A stretch of DNA of 64,000 bases. It comes from Candidatus Handelsmanbacteria bacterium. Its GTDB lineage: Bacteria > Latescibacterota > UBA2968 > UBA8231. This document shows, in pieces, positions 35,321-43,792 of this stretch. Location: assembly GCA_016867395.1 (NCBI GenBank), contig VGJS01000001.1:62001-126000 (forward strand), written 5' to 3'. The position numbers were made by a program, and so were the translations under genes. The notes under the pieces were generated by a model. It saw only the letters and a list, made by a program, of their open reading frames with translations, did no database searches and had not been told where the DNA came from. The first letter of the stretch is position 1; every line of letters begins with the position of its first letter.

Positions 35321-36909
35321 AGCCCACCCCGCTCAGCCGCCGGGGCTTCCTGTCCCTGGCCGGCGGCGCACTGGCGCTGCTGGCCCGTCCCTCCCGAAGT
35401 GAGGACCCCGTGCCCGCCTTTGCCCTCGAAGAAGCCACCCTCTCCCAGTTGCAGGCCACCCTGCGCTCCGGCCAGCTCAGCGCCGAAAGCCTGGCCCAAG
35501 CGTACCTGGAGCGCATCGAGCGGCTGGACCGCAGCGGCCCCGCCCTCAACTCCATCATTGAACTCAACCCCGAGGCCCTGGAACTGGCCCGCGCCCTGGA
35601 CCAGGAGCGCCGGGCGGGGAAGGTGCGCGGTCCCCTGCACGGCCTTCCCCTGCTGCTCAAGGACAACATCGACACCGGGGATCGGATGTTGACCACCGCC
35701 GGCTCCCTGGCCCTGGTGGGCGCTCCGGCGGCCCAGGACGCCGCCATCGCCACCCGGCTGCGCCGGGCCGGGGCCCTGCTCCTGGGCAAGACCAACCTGA
35801 GCGAGTGGGCAAATTTCCGCTCCTCCCGCTCCTCCAGCGGCTGGAGCGGCCGGGGCGGGCTGACCCGCAACCCCTATGCCCTGGACCGCAACCCCTGCGG
35901 TTCCAGCTCGGGCTCGGGGGTGGCGGTCTCGGCGAACCTGTGCGCCGCAGCCATCGGCACCGAGACCGACGGCTCCATCGTCGGCCCCGCCAGTTTCAAC
36001 GGCGTGGTCGGCCTCAAGCCCACCTTAGGATTGGTCAGCCGCTCTGGCATCATCCCCCTTTCCCACAGCCAGGACACCGCCGGCCCTATGACCCGTAGCG
36101 TCGCCGACGCCGCCCTGCTGCTCAATGCCCTGGCCGGACCCGACCCCCGCGATCCGGCCACCGCCGCCTGCCCCCCCGTCCCCGACTACACCAAAGCCCT
36201 CGACCGAGCCGGTCTTAAAGGCGCCCGCTTAGGGGTGGTGCGCAACTTCTTTGGCTTCAGTGAGGGAGTGGACCGGCGGATGGAGGAGTGCCTTGCAGCA
36301 CTCAGGCACCTGGGGGCGGAACTGGTCGATCCGGTGGAGTTGCCCAATTTAGGGAAGTACGAAGACACCGAACTGGAGGTGCTGCTCTGGGACTTCAAGG
36401 CCGACCTAAATGGATACCTGTCCGGCCGTTCCGGGGTCCCCGTCTCTTCCCTCGCCGAACTGATCACCTTCAACGAGTCCCACGCCGAACGGGAACTGCC
36501 CTACTTCGGCCAGGATCTGTTGCTCAAGGCCCAGGCCAAAGGGGATCTTTCCAACCCCGAGTACCTCAACGCCCAGGAGTTGAACCACCGTCTCTCCCGC
36601 ACTGAAGGCATCGACGCCCTGCTGGCCACCCATCACCTCGACGCCCTGGTGGCTCCAACCGCGGGACCGGCCTGGCTCACGGACCTGGTCAACGGCGACC
36701 ACTACGGCGGGGGCTGTTCCACCCCAGCGGCCGTGGCCGGCTACCCCCACCTCACCTTGCCGGCCGGCGCCATCCGCGGTCTGCCGGTGGGTCTCTCCTT
36801 CTTCGCCGGGGCCTGGAGCGAACCCTTGCTCCTCAAGCTGGCCTACGCCTTTGAGCAGGGCACCCAGGCCCGCCAGCCCCCGCAGTTTCTGCCCACCCTC
36901 CCGCTTTAG
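35317..36909 (+). CDS. Amidase-signature hydrolase with Tat-like export signal
   Basis: 530 residues from GTG 35317, overlapping the aminotransferase stop. The N-terminus [20 protein letters not shown] is a twin-arginine signal, so the mature enzyme is periplasmic. The amidase-signature Ser-cisSer-Lys triad is present: Lys in [10 protein letters not shown], Ser in [15 protein letters not shown], and nucleophilic Ser in [16 protein letters not shown], followed by [32 protein letters not shown]. It hydrolyses linear amides. With the aminotransferase and amino-acid importer beside it, release and uptake of an amino compound is a reasonable inference. It converges on the SDR gene with a 4-nt overlap (TTAG shared). 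Confidence 0.93.
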   Translation: MKPTPLSRRGFLSLAGGALALLARPSRSEDPVPAFALEEATLSQLQATLRSGQLSAESLAQAYLERIERLDRSGPALNSIIELNPEALELARALDQERRAGKVRGPLHGLPLLLKDNIDTGDRMLTTAGSLALVGAPAAQDAAIATRLRRAGALLLGKTNLSEWANFRSSRSSSGWSGRGGLTRNPYALDRNPCGSSSGSGVAVSANLCAAAIGTETDGSIVGPASFNGVVGLKPTLGLVSRSGIIPLSHSQDTAGPMTRSVADAALLLNALAGPDPRDPATAACPPVPDYTKALDRAGLKGARLGVVRNFFGFSEGVDRRMEECLAALRHLGAELVDPVELPNLGKYEDTELEVLLWDFKADLNGYLSGRSGVPVSSLAELITFNESHAERELPYFGQDLLLKAQAKGDLSNPEYLNAQELNHRLSRTEGIDALLATHHLDALVAPTAGPAWLTDLVNGDHYGGGCSTPAAVAGYPHLTLPAGAIRGLPVGLSFFAGAWSEPLLLKLAYAFEQGTQARQPPQFLPTLPL

Positions 36910-37637
36910 GAAAAGATCTGCCAGGTCGGCTTGATCACCAGTTCGGGGATGCAGGCCCTGGCAGGTAGGCCGGCGACAAAGAGGGCGGCCGCGGCTAGGT
37001 CCTCGGGCTGGAGCATACGGGCGCGGTGCTCCCGGCCCACTGGCTCCGGCCGCAGGTCCAAGAGGGGGGTCTCCACCTCTCCCGGACAGATGGCGCAGGC
37101 GCGGATATGGTGCTCCCGCTCCTCTTCGTTGATGACGTGGGTGAGGGCCACCATCCCGTGTTTGGCCGCCGAGTACGCCGACCCGGCCAGTTTGCTGGCC
37201 CGCAGGCCGGCGATGGAAGCGATGTTGAGTATCACCCCGCCCCCCTGTGCCCGCATGCCCGGCAGCACCACCCGCACGCAGTTGTACGCCCCGGTCAGGT
37301 TGGTGTTCAAGGTCAGGTCCCAATCCTCGTCAGTCACCTGGGCCAGCGAGCGCGGGTTGGTGTTGGTGCCGGCGTTGTTTACCAGCACCTGAGCCGGACC
37401 AAAAGCCCCTTCCACCGCCGCCGCCATCTGCTGCACCGCCCCCCGGTCCCCCACGTCGCAGACCAGGGCCAGCACCTGGCAGGCGGGCAGATCCGCCCCG
37501 GCCTCCTCCAGCTTCTCCATCCGCCTGCCGACCAGGGCCACCCTGGCACCTTCTGCGGCAAACCCTTTGGCGACGGCCCGGCCAATGCCGGTCCCCGCGC
37601 CGGTGATGATTACCACCTGTCCGGCGAACTGCCGCAT
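36906..37637 (-). CDS. Short-chain dehydrogenase/reductase (SDR)
   Basis: 243 residues, classical SDR. Cofactor motif ITGAGTGIGRAV (TGxxxGIG, about 11-22), VNNAGTNTN (NNAG), catalytic Ser in NIASIAG, and the YxxxK pair in YSAAKHGM, then CPGEVETPL. NAD(P)-dependent oxidation or reduction of an alcohol or carbonyl. It lies 11 nt after the TMTC-like gene on the same strand and is probably the last gene of the methyltransferase-flippase-TMTC set. Substrate unknown. Confidence 0.93.
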   Translation of the reverse strand: MRQFAGQVVIITGAGTGIGRAVAKGFAAEGARVALVGRRMEKLEEAGADLPACQVLALVCDVGDRGAVQQMAAAVEGAFGPAQVLVNNAGTNTNPRSLAQVTDEDWDLTLNTNLTGAYNCVRVVLPGMRAQGGGVILNIASIAGLRASKLAGSAYSAAKHGMVALTHVINEEEREHHIRACAICPGEVETPLLDLRPEPVGREHRARMLQPEDLAAAALFVAGLPARACIPELVIKPTWQIFS

Positions 37638-37648
37638 CTCTTCCTCCT

Positions 37649-39979
37649 CTATCGATTCAGCTGTCGTTTCAGGTCTCTCACCTGCTGGCGCACCTGCTGG
37701 GTCAGCGCATTCTCTGGGGGGTTCAGGGCCAGGTACCGTTCATAGGAGACCAGCCCCTCGGCGGCCCGGCCCAGACGCAGCAGGGCCGTGCCCCGGTCGC
37801 GCCAGACCTGGCCGTTGGCGGGTTGGAGCCGGAGCACCTGCTGGTATGCCTCCACTGCCGGCCCGAACCGTTCCGCCCCTGCCCTGGCCGCCCCCAAGAG
37901 CCCCCAGAACCCCGCCTGGCCCGGTTCCAACTCCACGGCCCTCTCCAGGGCCGCCTCCGCCTCCAGGGGCTTGTTGGCCTTCAGGTTGAGCCGGCCGATA
38001 TTGGCGTACGCCGCCCCCAGCTGTGGTTGGAGCTGGGCCGCCCGCCTGAAGGCGGCCAGGGCCTCGGCCGCCCGGCCCTGGGCCGCCAGGCACTCCCCAA
38101 GGGCATTGTGGACCAGCCCGGTCTCCCGCCCTCCTTGCAGGGCCCGCTCGTAGTGGGCCTGGGCCTGGGGCCAGTGGCCCTGCCGCCTGGCCTCGTCCCC
38201 CAGGCGCAGCTCCACCTCGGCCTCGTCCCCCCCGGCCTGGGCATAGGCCAGGCGGGCCTCCTCCTGCCGGCCCAGGCCGCTGAGCACCTCCCCTTGCAGG
38301 AGCCTGAAGTCTCGCTCCCCGGGCCAGCGCTTCTGGGCCTCCTCCGCCACCTTCAGGGCCTCCTCGGGCCGCTCGCGCAGGGCCTTGACCAGACCCCGGT
38401 ACGGCTCGGGGTTGTCGGGGTCCTTGGCGATGGCCTGGGCAAAGGCCGCCGCCGCCGAATCCGGTTGCCCGGCGCTTAGATGGGCCTTGCCCAGGTTGTG
38501 GTATACCCGAGGGTGGGGCTGGAGGGCCAGTGCGCGGCGGTACTCCTCGAGGGCGTCCTGGGCCCGGCCTTGTTCCAGGTAGGCGTTGCCAAGGTTGTTG
38601 CGGGCTTCGAGCAGGTCGGGCCGCAGTTCCAGGGCCAGCTGGTACGAGGCGACGGCCTCCTCCGGCCGGTCGAGGTGCAGGTAGGCCGTGCCGATGTTGT
38701 AGTGGGCCCGGTCCAGTCCCGGATTCAGGTCCAGGGCCCGGCGGCTGGTGTCGATGGCCTCCTGATACTGTTCCAACTCCAAATAGGCTTTGCCGAGGTT
38801 GACATAGGCCCGCGCCATACCCGGCCCTTTGCGCACCGCGTCGGACCAAAGGCTCACCTCGTCCTGCCAGACCGCGTTGCGGCCCAGGCACAGCCCCACC
38901 AGGGGCAAGAGACCTAGTAGCCATACCCTCCCCTGCGGCAGCCAGGGGCGCAGCCCCCCAAGGCCCAGGCACAGCCCCGCCAGGGGCAGGTAGAGCCGGT
39001 TCTCGTTGACCAGCACGTTGAGGGGCACCAGCGAGGCCGGCAGCAGGGCCAGTACCGCCCAGCCGGCGCAGCAGAGGGCCAGCCGGTTGCCCGCCCGCCA
39101 CAGCACCACCCCCACCGAGGCCAACAGCACGACGGCCAGTATCACTGCCCCCTCGCCCCAGCCCGAGACCGCGGCGAACTGGGGCTCCACGCTCAGACGC
39201 ACCGGCTCCACCAAGGTCCACAAATAGAAAACCGCGGCCTTGGCCTGGGTGGCCCACTGGGTGCTCAGGTCCCGCACCGGCTCCCCCACTGCCCTGCCGA
39301 TGATGGCCCACGTGCCGACCAGGTACAGGGCCATCAACCCCGCCGGCTCCGCCAGCAGCCTCCAGGGCCTGGCCGGGGCCAGCAACCACAGATATAGGGC
39401 CGCGGCCAAAGGAAAGGTGAAGGCGATCTCCTTGCTGGCCAGTCCTGCGGCAAAACAGAGGTTGAGCCACAGCCCCGGCCGCCGCCCGCCCTCGCCGGCG
39501 GCCACCCGCACCACCCACCACAGGCCCAGCAGGAAGAAGAGGCTGGCCAGCAGCCCCGAGCGGCTACTAATGTAGTTCACCGGCTCGCTCACCACGGGAT
39601 GTATCAAAAAGAGGAGGGCCCCCAGCCAGGCGCCCCGGCCCACCAGCCGGCAGCCCAAAAGCCAGACCAGCCAGACATTGGCCAGGTGCAGGGCCAGGTT
39701 GACCAGGTGGTAGCCCCACACCACATGCCCGCCCAGCGCGTAATTAAGAGCGTAGGTACACAGCAGCAGGGGCCGATACATCCGCGCCTCGGGCACGGCC
39801 GAAAAGGCCCCCGGGTCCCAGAAGAAACGGGGCAGATTGGCCAGCGATTTGAGGTGCGGATTATCGACGATGGAATGGGTGTCGTCGTAGTGGAAGCTGT
39901 TGTCCAGGGTGTTGGCGAACACCAGCAGGCCGCCCAAGGCAATCAGGGGCAGCGGGGTGCGCCGCAGCAGGTCCATCAT
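37649..39979 (-). CDS. TMTC-like membrane GT-C glycosyltransferase with TPR repeats
   Basis: 776 residues from ATG 39979, which overlaps the flippase stop (ATGA). The first 420 residues hold about ten membrane segments. Near the start is NSFHYDDTHSIVDNPHL, the paired-Asp first-loop motif of GT-C polyprenyl-sugar-dependent transferases, and PVVSEPVNYISSRSGLLASLF. The C-terminal 340 residues are about nine TPR units (AYVNLGKAYLELEQYQEAID, NNLGNAYLEQGRAQDALEEY and so on). This layout matches transmembrane-and-TPR (TMTC-like) proteins, which in animals O-mannosylate proteins. In bacteria the role is mostly untested. Context with a flippase and methyltransferase suggests surface glycosylation. Confidence 0.85.
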   Translation of the reverse strand: MMDLLRRTPLPLIALGGLLVFANTLDNSFHYDDTHSIVDNPHLKSLANLPRFFWDPGAFSAVPEARMYRPLLLCTYALNYALGGHVVWGYHLVNLALHLANVWLVWLLGCRLVGRGAWLGALLFLIHPVVSEPVNYISSRSGLLASLFFLLGLWWVVRVAAGEGGRRPGLWLNLCFAAGLASKEIAFTFPLAAALYLWLLAPARPWRLLAEPAGLMALYLVGTWAIIGRAVGEPVRDLSTQWATQAKAAVFYLWTLVEPVRLSVEPQFAAVSGWGEGAVILAVVLLASVGVVLWRAGNRLALCCAGWAVLALLPASLVPLNVLVNENRLYLPLAGLCLGLGGLRPWLPQGRVWLLGLLPLVGLCLGRNAVWQDEVSLWSDAVRKGPGMARAYVNLGKAYLELEQYQEAIDTSRRALDLNPGLDRAHYNIGTAYLHLDRPEEAVASYQLALELRPDLLEARNNLGNAYLEQGRAQDALEEYRRALALQPHPRVYHNLGKAHLSAGQPDSAAAAFAQAIAKDPDNPEPYRGLVKALRERPEEALKVAEEAQKRWPGERDFRLLQGEVLSGLGRQEEARLAYAQAGGDEAEVELRLGDEARRQGHWPQAQAHYERALQGGRETGLVHNALGECLAAQGRAAEALAAFRRAAQLQPQLGAAYANIGRLNLKANKPLEAEAALERAVELEPGQAGFWGLLGAARAGAERFGPAVEAYQQVLRLQPANGQVWRDRGTALLRLGRAAEGLVSYERYLALNPPENALTQQVRQQVRDLKRQLNR

Positions 39980-41466
39980 GGGGATTTTTCCGCTCTCCAC
40001 AGCGCGGCGAACACCGCCCGGTCCGCTGGCCGCGACCCCCACCACGCCACCGCGCCAAACACCGCCCCCCCCAGCGCCACCCGCAGGAGTGCCGGGAGGG
40101 GCAGTAGCGCCGCCGCCCAACACAGGCCCCCGGCCAGGGCGCTCACCCGGCAGACCCGGCCCAGCTGTCCCCAGGGCAACAAACGCCCCGGACCCAGGCG
40201 CAACTGCCAGGCGATAAGCCCTACCAGCGCAGCTACCTGCACCCAGGTCGAGAGCACCGTGGCCAGCGCCGGACCCAAAAAAGCCCACGCCGTCCACAGG
40301 GTCAAGAGGGCTTGGGTCAGGAGGAGGCTCAGACCCAGGTTAAGCAGCAGATCGCCGGCGCCCACCCACAGGACCCAGCGCGCCTTGCCCATGCCCACCA
40401 GCAGCGGGTTGTAGATGGCGCAGCGCAGGGGCAGCGTCAGCAGGAAGACCCGCATCACCCAGGCGCTTTGCCCGTACTGGCGCGGATAGAAGAGTTCCAC
40501 CAGGGTCCCTGACAGGGCCAGGAGAAAAAAGAAGAGGGGCATTACCACCAGGGAGAGCCGCTCCACCGCCGCCCGCCACAGGCCGGCGATCTCCGCCCTC
40601 CGCCCCTGGGCGTGGAGGCCGCTCACCTGGGGGATCAGCACTGCCGTCGCCGAGGCCAGCAGCACGCTGACAGGCACCTCGATGGCCCCCAAATAATAGA
40701 ACCCAAAGGTCTCGGTGGAGAAAAACCACAGAACCACCAGCCGGTCCACGGCACGGGCCATACTGCCCACCCCGTCCCCCAGGGCCACGGGCAGCGAATA
40801 GCGCAGTAACTCGCCCAGCCCTTCCACTCTCCGCCCCCAGCCCCCCCACCCTACGGCAGCCCCCACCAGCGCGTACCCTGCGGCCAGCCGCAACCCTCCC
40901 AGCCCCGAAAAGGCCCACAACACCTCCCCCACCTCCCAACCCCACAACACCGCAGCCCCCCCAATGCCCAACTGGAGGACCGCCACCCCTACGGCAATCC
41001 CGGCCTGCCAGCGCAAGCGGCCCGCCGCCACCAGGGCCGGCTCCACCACCCCACCGGCGACCCAGCAACACACATAGGGCAGAAACGCCCCCAAATACGG
41101 ACCCAGTTCCCCGGCCCCGGCCTTTTTCTCGTAGTCGAGCAGAAAGGCCAGCCAAGGCCCGGCCAAGTGCAGGAGCCCTCCCAGGGCCATTCCCGCCACC
41201 GCCAAGCAGAGGGCCGCCTGCAACACCAGGCGCTGCCGGCCGGCCTGGTCTAGACGGGGGTAGAAGTAGAGCAGGCTGGTAGGGAAACCCAGGAGGAAGA
41301 GCGGGATCAGGAAGTTGCCAAGGGACCAGACCGCCCCGTAGGCCCCCATCTGGTCCGGGTCCCAGGCCCAGGCCAGCACCGCGGAAAGGGCCAGAATGCT
41401 GAGGGCGCTTGCCCCCTTGCCCAGGGCCACCAACCCCACCTGCCGGGACAGCCCACCGCCGACCAT
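39976..41466 (-). CDS. Polysaccharide/lipid-linked oligosaccharide flippase (MOP superfamily, Wzx-like)
   Basis: 496 residues from ATG 41466, 1 nt after the methyltransferase stop. About 14 hydrophobic segments across its length. The N-terminal pattern LGKGASALSILALSAVLAW with DPDQMGAYGAVWSLGNFLIPLFLLGFPTSLLYFYPR is typical of O-antigen/teichoic-acid export proteins of the MOP superfamily, which move undecaprenyl-linked sugars across the inner membrane. It is followed by the TMTC-like transferase with an ATGA overlap, so it may supply its glycan donor on the periplasmic side. Confidence 0.87.
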   Translation of the reverse strand: MVGGGLSRQVGLVALGKGASALSILALSAVLAWAWDPDQMGAYGAVWSLGNFLIPLFLLGFPTSLLYFYPRLDQAGRQRLVLQAALCLAVAGMALGGLLHLAGPWLAFLLDYEKKAGAGELGPYLGAFLPYVCCWVAGGVVEPALVAAGRLRWQAGIAVGVAVLQLGIGGAAVLWGWEVGEVLWAFSGLGGLRLAAGYALVGAAVGWGGWGRRVEGLGELLRYSLPVALGDGVGSMARAVDRLVVLWFFSTETFGFYYLGAIEVPVSVLLASATAVLIPQVSGLHAQGRRAEIAGLWRAAVERLSLVVMPLFFFLLALSGTLVELFYPRQYGQSAWVMRVFLLTLPLRCAIYNPLLVGMGKARWVLWVGAGDLLLNLGLSLLLTQALLTLWTAWAFLGPALATVLSTWVQVAALVGLIAWQLRLGPGRLLPWGQLGRVCRVSALAGGLCWAAALLPLPALLRVALGGAVFGAVAWWGSRPADRAVFAALWRAEKSP

Positions 41467-41467
41467 C

Positions 41468-42217
41468 TCAGGCCGGTCTGCCCGCCAGCATGCCCAGGAA
41501 GGCGGCCCGCCCCAGCAGCGCGATGCCCAGCCGGTCCAGCCCACGCCAGGCCCAGTACGGCCAGACCTGGGTCAGGCGCGGTACCCCGGCCAGTTCCAGG
41601 GCCTTGTTGTTGAGCAGCACCCAGGCGGCCAATTCCAGTCCCTGGCGGCGCAAACAGCCCGCCAGGCGGTCTTCGTCGAAGCTGTGCAGGTGGGCGTTGG
41701 CCGGGGTGGGGCGGTTGCAGTGGATGCACAGGTGCTCTACGATGGTCTCCCGATACGGGACGCTGACCAGCAGCCTGCCCCCTGGCCGCAGCAACCGGGC
41801 CACCTCCCCAAAGGCCCGGTCCAGGTCTTCGAGGTGTTCTGCCACCTCGGAGAGCACCACCGCGTCGAAGCTGCCCCCGGCAAAGGGTGGGTGGTACACG
41901 TCGGCCACCAGGTATTGATCTACCAGGGGGAAGCGGGCTTTAGCGCCGGCCACCCCACGCAGGGCGAGATCGGCGGCCCACACCCTGGCCCCCCTCCGCC
42001 GGCAGTGCTCGGCCAACCAGCCCGAACCACAACCCAGGTCCAGCACCCTTTCCCCCTCCCGCAGGCCCAGCAGCCGCACCAGGGCCTCGAAGCGCCGCGA
42101 CTCCGAGGCCCGGCGGGTGGGCGGAAGGGCCTGGGGATCGGGGATGGATTCGGCGTCAGCGCGGTAGTGTTCCCGGTAGTCCCGCAACCGCTGCCCGTTG
42201 GATGAGGTCTCGGTCAT
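41468..42217 (-). CDS. Class I SAM-dependent methyltransferase
   Basis: 249 residues from ATG 42217 (MTETSSNGQRLRDYREHY). A longer in-frame start would extend into the terminator of the upstream gene. SAM motif I VLDLGCGSGWLAEHC (about 63-77), motif II VWAADLA, and motif IV/post-I SFDAVVLSEVAEHLEDL with LLRPGGRLLVSVP. The C-terminal part is hydrophobic and may touch the membrane. It heads the flippase/TMTC set, so methylation of a sugar or lipid-linked glycan is likely but not shown. Confidence 0.9.
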   Translation of the reverse strand: MTETSSNGQRLRDYREHYRADAESIPDPQALPPTRRASESRRFEALVRLLGLREGERVLDLGCGSGWLAEHCRRRGARVWAADLALRGVAGAKARFPLVDQYLVADVYHPPFAGGSFDAVVLSEVAEHLEDLDRAFGEVARLLRPGGRLLVSVPYRETIVEHLCIHCNRPTPANAHLHSFDEDRLAGCLRRQGLELAAWVLLNNKALELAGVPRLTQVWPYWAWRGLDRLGIALLGRAAFLGMLAGRPA

Positions 42218-42276
42218 GGCCGGGTGCTGTGTCCCTTGACAGGTGGGGGGAGCCGCCGCATTTTGCTCAGGCGGCG

Positions 42277-42307
42277 AAAAAAAAACCGCCTGCACCCACA
42301 GGGTGCA
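42277..42307 (-). terminator. Rho-independent terminator of the small coiled-coil gene
   Basis: On the minus strand TGCACCC (42307-42301), loop TGT, GGGTGCA (42297-42291), then GGCGG and nine T (42285-42277). It lies 30 nt past the stop of the 42338 gene and before the methyltransferase start, so it separates the two transcripts. Confidence 0.8.
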
Positions 42308-42337
42308 AGCAGAAAAGAGGGGCGGCGGGGCCCCGGA

Positions 42338-42649
42338 TTAAGCTTTGCCCTCTTCCGACTGCATCACCTGCACTCTTTCTTTGGTGATGTCGTCCCGCGA
42401 GTTGGCCGGTTCCTTGACCAGGCCCTCCAGCTGGCGCATGGCGTCGCGGAGGTGGTTGTTAAGCACCTCCAGCGCCTGTTCCTTGGATTTGATGGTCTCG
42501 TACGAGGTGTCGGCGGCCTCGACTTTGGCGCGCAGTTCGAGAATGAGCGGCTTCATGTCTTCGTGGCGCCGCTTCATGCCCTTGAGGCGCATCGCGGTCA
42601 CCACCTTGGTGCCCAGGACACACAGCATGGAGATGATAGCCCAGATCAT
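42338..42649 (-). CDS. Small membrane-anchored coiled-coil protein, function unknown
   Basis: 103 residues. One N-terminal hydrophobic segment (MIWAIISMLCVLGTKVVTAM) followed by a basic patch (RLKGMKRRHEDMK) and a long charged helix with heptad-like spacing (ELRAKVEAADTSYETIKSK, LEVLNNHLRDAMRQLEGLV). It is likely a single-pass inner-membrane protein with a cytoplasmic coiled coil. No family recognised; superficially like PspB- or phage-shock-type small proteins, but without their motifs. It has its own consensus promoter and terminator, so it is a monocistronic, probably well expressed gene. Confidence 0.75.
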   Translation of the reverse strand: MIWAIISMLCVLGTKVVTAMRLKGMKRRHEDMKPLILELRAKVEAADTSYETIKSKEQALEVLNNHLRDAMRQLEGLVKEPANSRDDITKERVQVMQSEEGKA

Positions 42650-42717
42650 CGCTAACCTCGGTGACGCCTGGGGAGGTGCAGGGATGGGGCGAGGAAGCAG
42701 GCGTCTTTTCGCAGCTA

Positions 42718-42746
42718 AATATATTCTAAATTACGGTTATTGTCAA
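42718..42746 (-). promoter_or_regulatory. Consensus sigma-70 promoter of the small coiled-coil gene
   Basis: Minus strand TTGACA (42746-42741), exactly 17 nt, TATATT (42723-42718). This is the best promoter match in the window and is in a short AT-rich island. Expected transcript start near 42711, about 60 nt before the ATG at 42649. Confidence 0.75.
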
Positions 42747-42779
42747 ACTTAAGCCCCGCTTAGCCCAGAGGAGTTCGCC

Positions 42780-43742
42780 ATGTCCCTCCGCATCGGATTT
42801 ATCGGCACCGGCGGCATCGCCGGCCACCACCTGCGCACCCTGGCCCAGTTGCCAGACGCCACCCTGGCGGCTTTTTGCGACGTCGTCCCCAGCAAGGCCC
42901 GGGCCGCCGCCGACACCTACGGAGGTAAGGCGTACGGGGATTTCCGCCAGATGTTTGACAGCGAGCACCTCGACGCGGTGTACATCTGCCTGCCCCCCTT
43001 TGCCCACGGGGAGCCAGAGCTGGAGGCCCTGGGCCGGGGCCTGCCCATCTTCGTCGAGAAACCTGTGGCCACCACTGCCGACGCCGCCGACCAGATCCAG
43101 GCCGCCATCGAGGAGGCAGGGCTGATCTCTGCGGTGGGATACCACTGGCGGTACATGGACCTGACCGCCAGGGCCAGGGAGCGCCTGGCCGGGCAGGAGG
43201 TGGGTTTTGCTTTAGGAAGTTGGGCTGGGGGGATGCCAGGGGTATCTTGGTGGCGGGTGATGGAGCAGAGCGGGGGCCAGATCGTCGAGCAGACCACCCA
43301 TATCTTCGACCTGGCCCGCTATCTGCTAGGCGAGGTGCGAAGCGTCCACGCTGCCTGCCGCACCGGACTGATGAAGGAGGTGGAGCACTACAACGTCCAC
43401 GACGCCACCGTCACCAACCTAAGCTTTGCCAGCGGGGCCATCGCGAGCATCACCTCGGCCTGTATGCTCGGCACCGGCGGGCACGTGGGCCTGGACCTTT
43501 ACCTAAAGGACCAGGTGCTGCGCCTCGACCACCGCTACCTGACCGTTGAGAAATCGGAGGGCAAGGAGATCTTCTACTTGGGCAACAACCCCACTTTTGA
43601 CGAGGACGCCGCCTTCCTCAAGGCAGTGCAGAGCGGGGACCCCAGCGGCATCCGCTGCCCGTACGCCGAGGCGGTGAAGACCCTCAAGCTCACCCTGGCC
43701 GCCACCCGCTCGGCAAGCGAGAACCGGGTCATCAATCTATGA
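42780..43742 (+). CDS. Gfo/Idh/MocA-family oxidoreductase
   Basis: 320 residues from ATG 42780 after AGAGGAG. Rossmann motif IGFIGTGGIAGHHLRTL (5-21), EKP motif FVEKPVATTADA, and then GYHWRYMDLTARARE. The substrate-domain His region is SGGQIVEQTTHIFDLARYLLG (H in the TTHIFD). The family covers sugar, inositol and amino-sugar dehydrogenases. It stands alone, divergent from the small coiled-coil gene, and is followed by a terminator-like hairpin before the converging Rieske/FAD gene. Confidence 0.92.
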   Translation: MSLRIGFIGTGGIAGHHLRTLAQLPDATLAAFCDVVPSKARAAADTYGGKAYGDFRQMFDSEHLDAVYICLPPFAHGEPELEALGRGLPIFVEKPVATTADAADQIQAAIEEAGLISAVGYHWRYMDLTARARERLAGQEVGFALGSWAGGMPGVSWWRVMEQSGGQIVEQTTHIFDLARYLLGEVRSVHAACRTGLMKEVEHYNVHDATVTNLSFASGAIASITSACMLGTGGHVGLDLYLKDQVLRLDHRYLTVEKSEGKEIFYLGNNPTFDEDAAFLKAVQSGDPSGIRCPYAEAVKTLKLTLAATRSASENRVINL

Positions 43743-43745
43743 AAT

Positions 43746-43771
43746 GGGCCTGGCGACGCCCCGCCAGGCCC
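43746..43771. terminator. Hairpin between converging genes, possible bidirectional terminator
   Basis: A perfect 10-bp inverted repeat (GGGCCTGGCG at 43746-43755, CGCCAGGCCC at 43762-43771) with a 6-nt loop, sitting in the 50-nt gap between the ends of the Gfo/Idh/MocA gene and the Rieske/FAD gene. There is no good U tract on either side, so termination may be weak or factor-aided. Confidence 0.5.
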
Positions 43772-43792
43772 CCCTACTTTCCTTCGGCGCCC

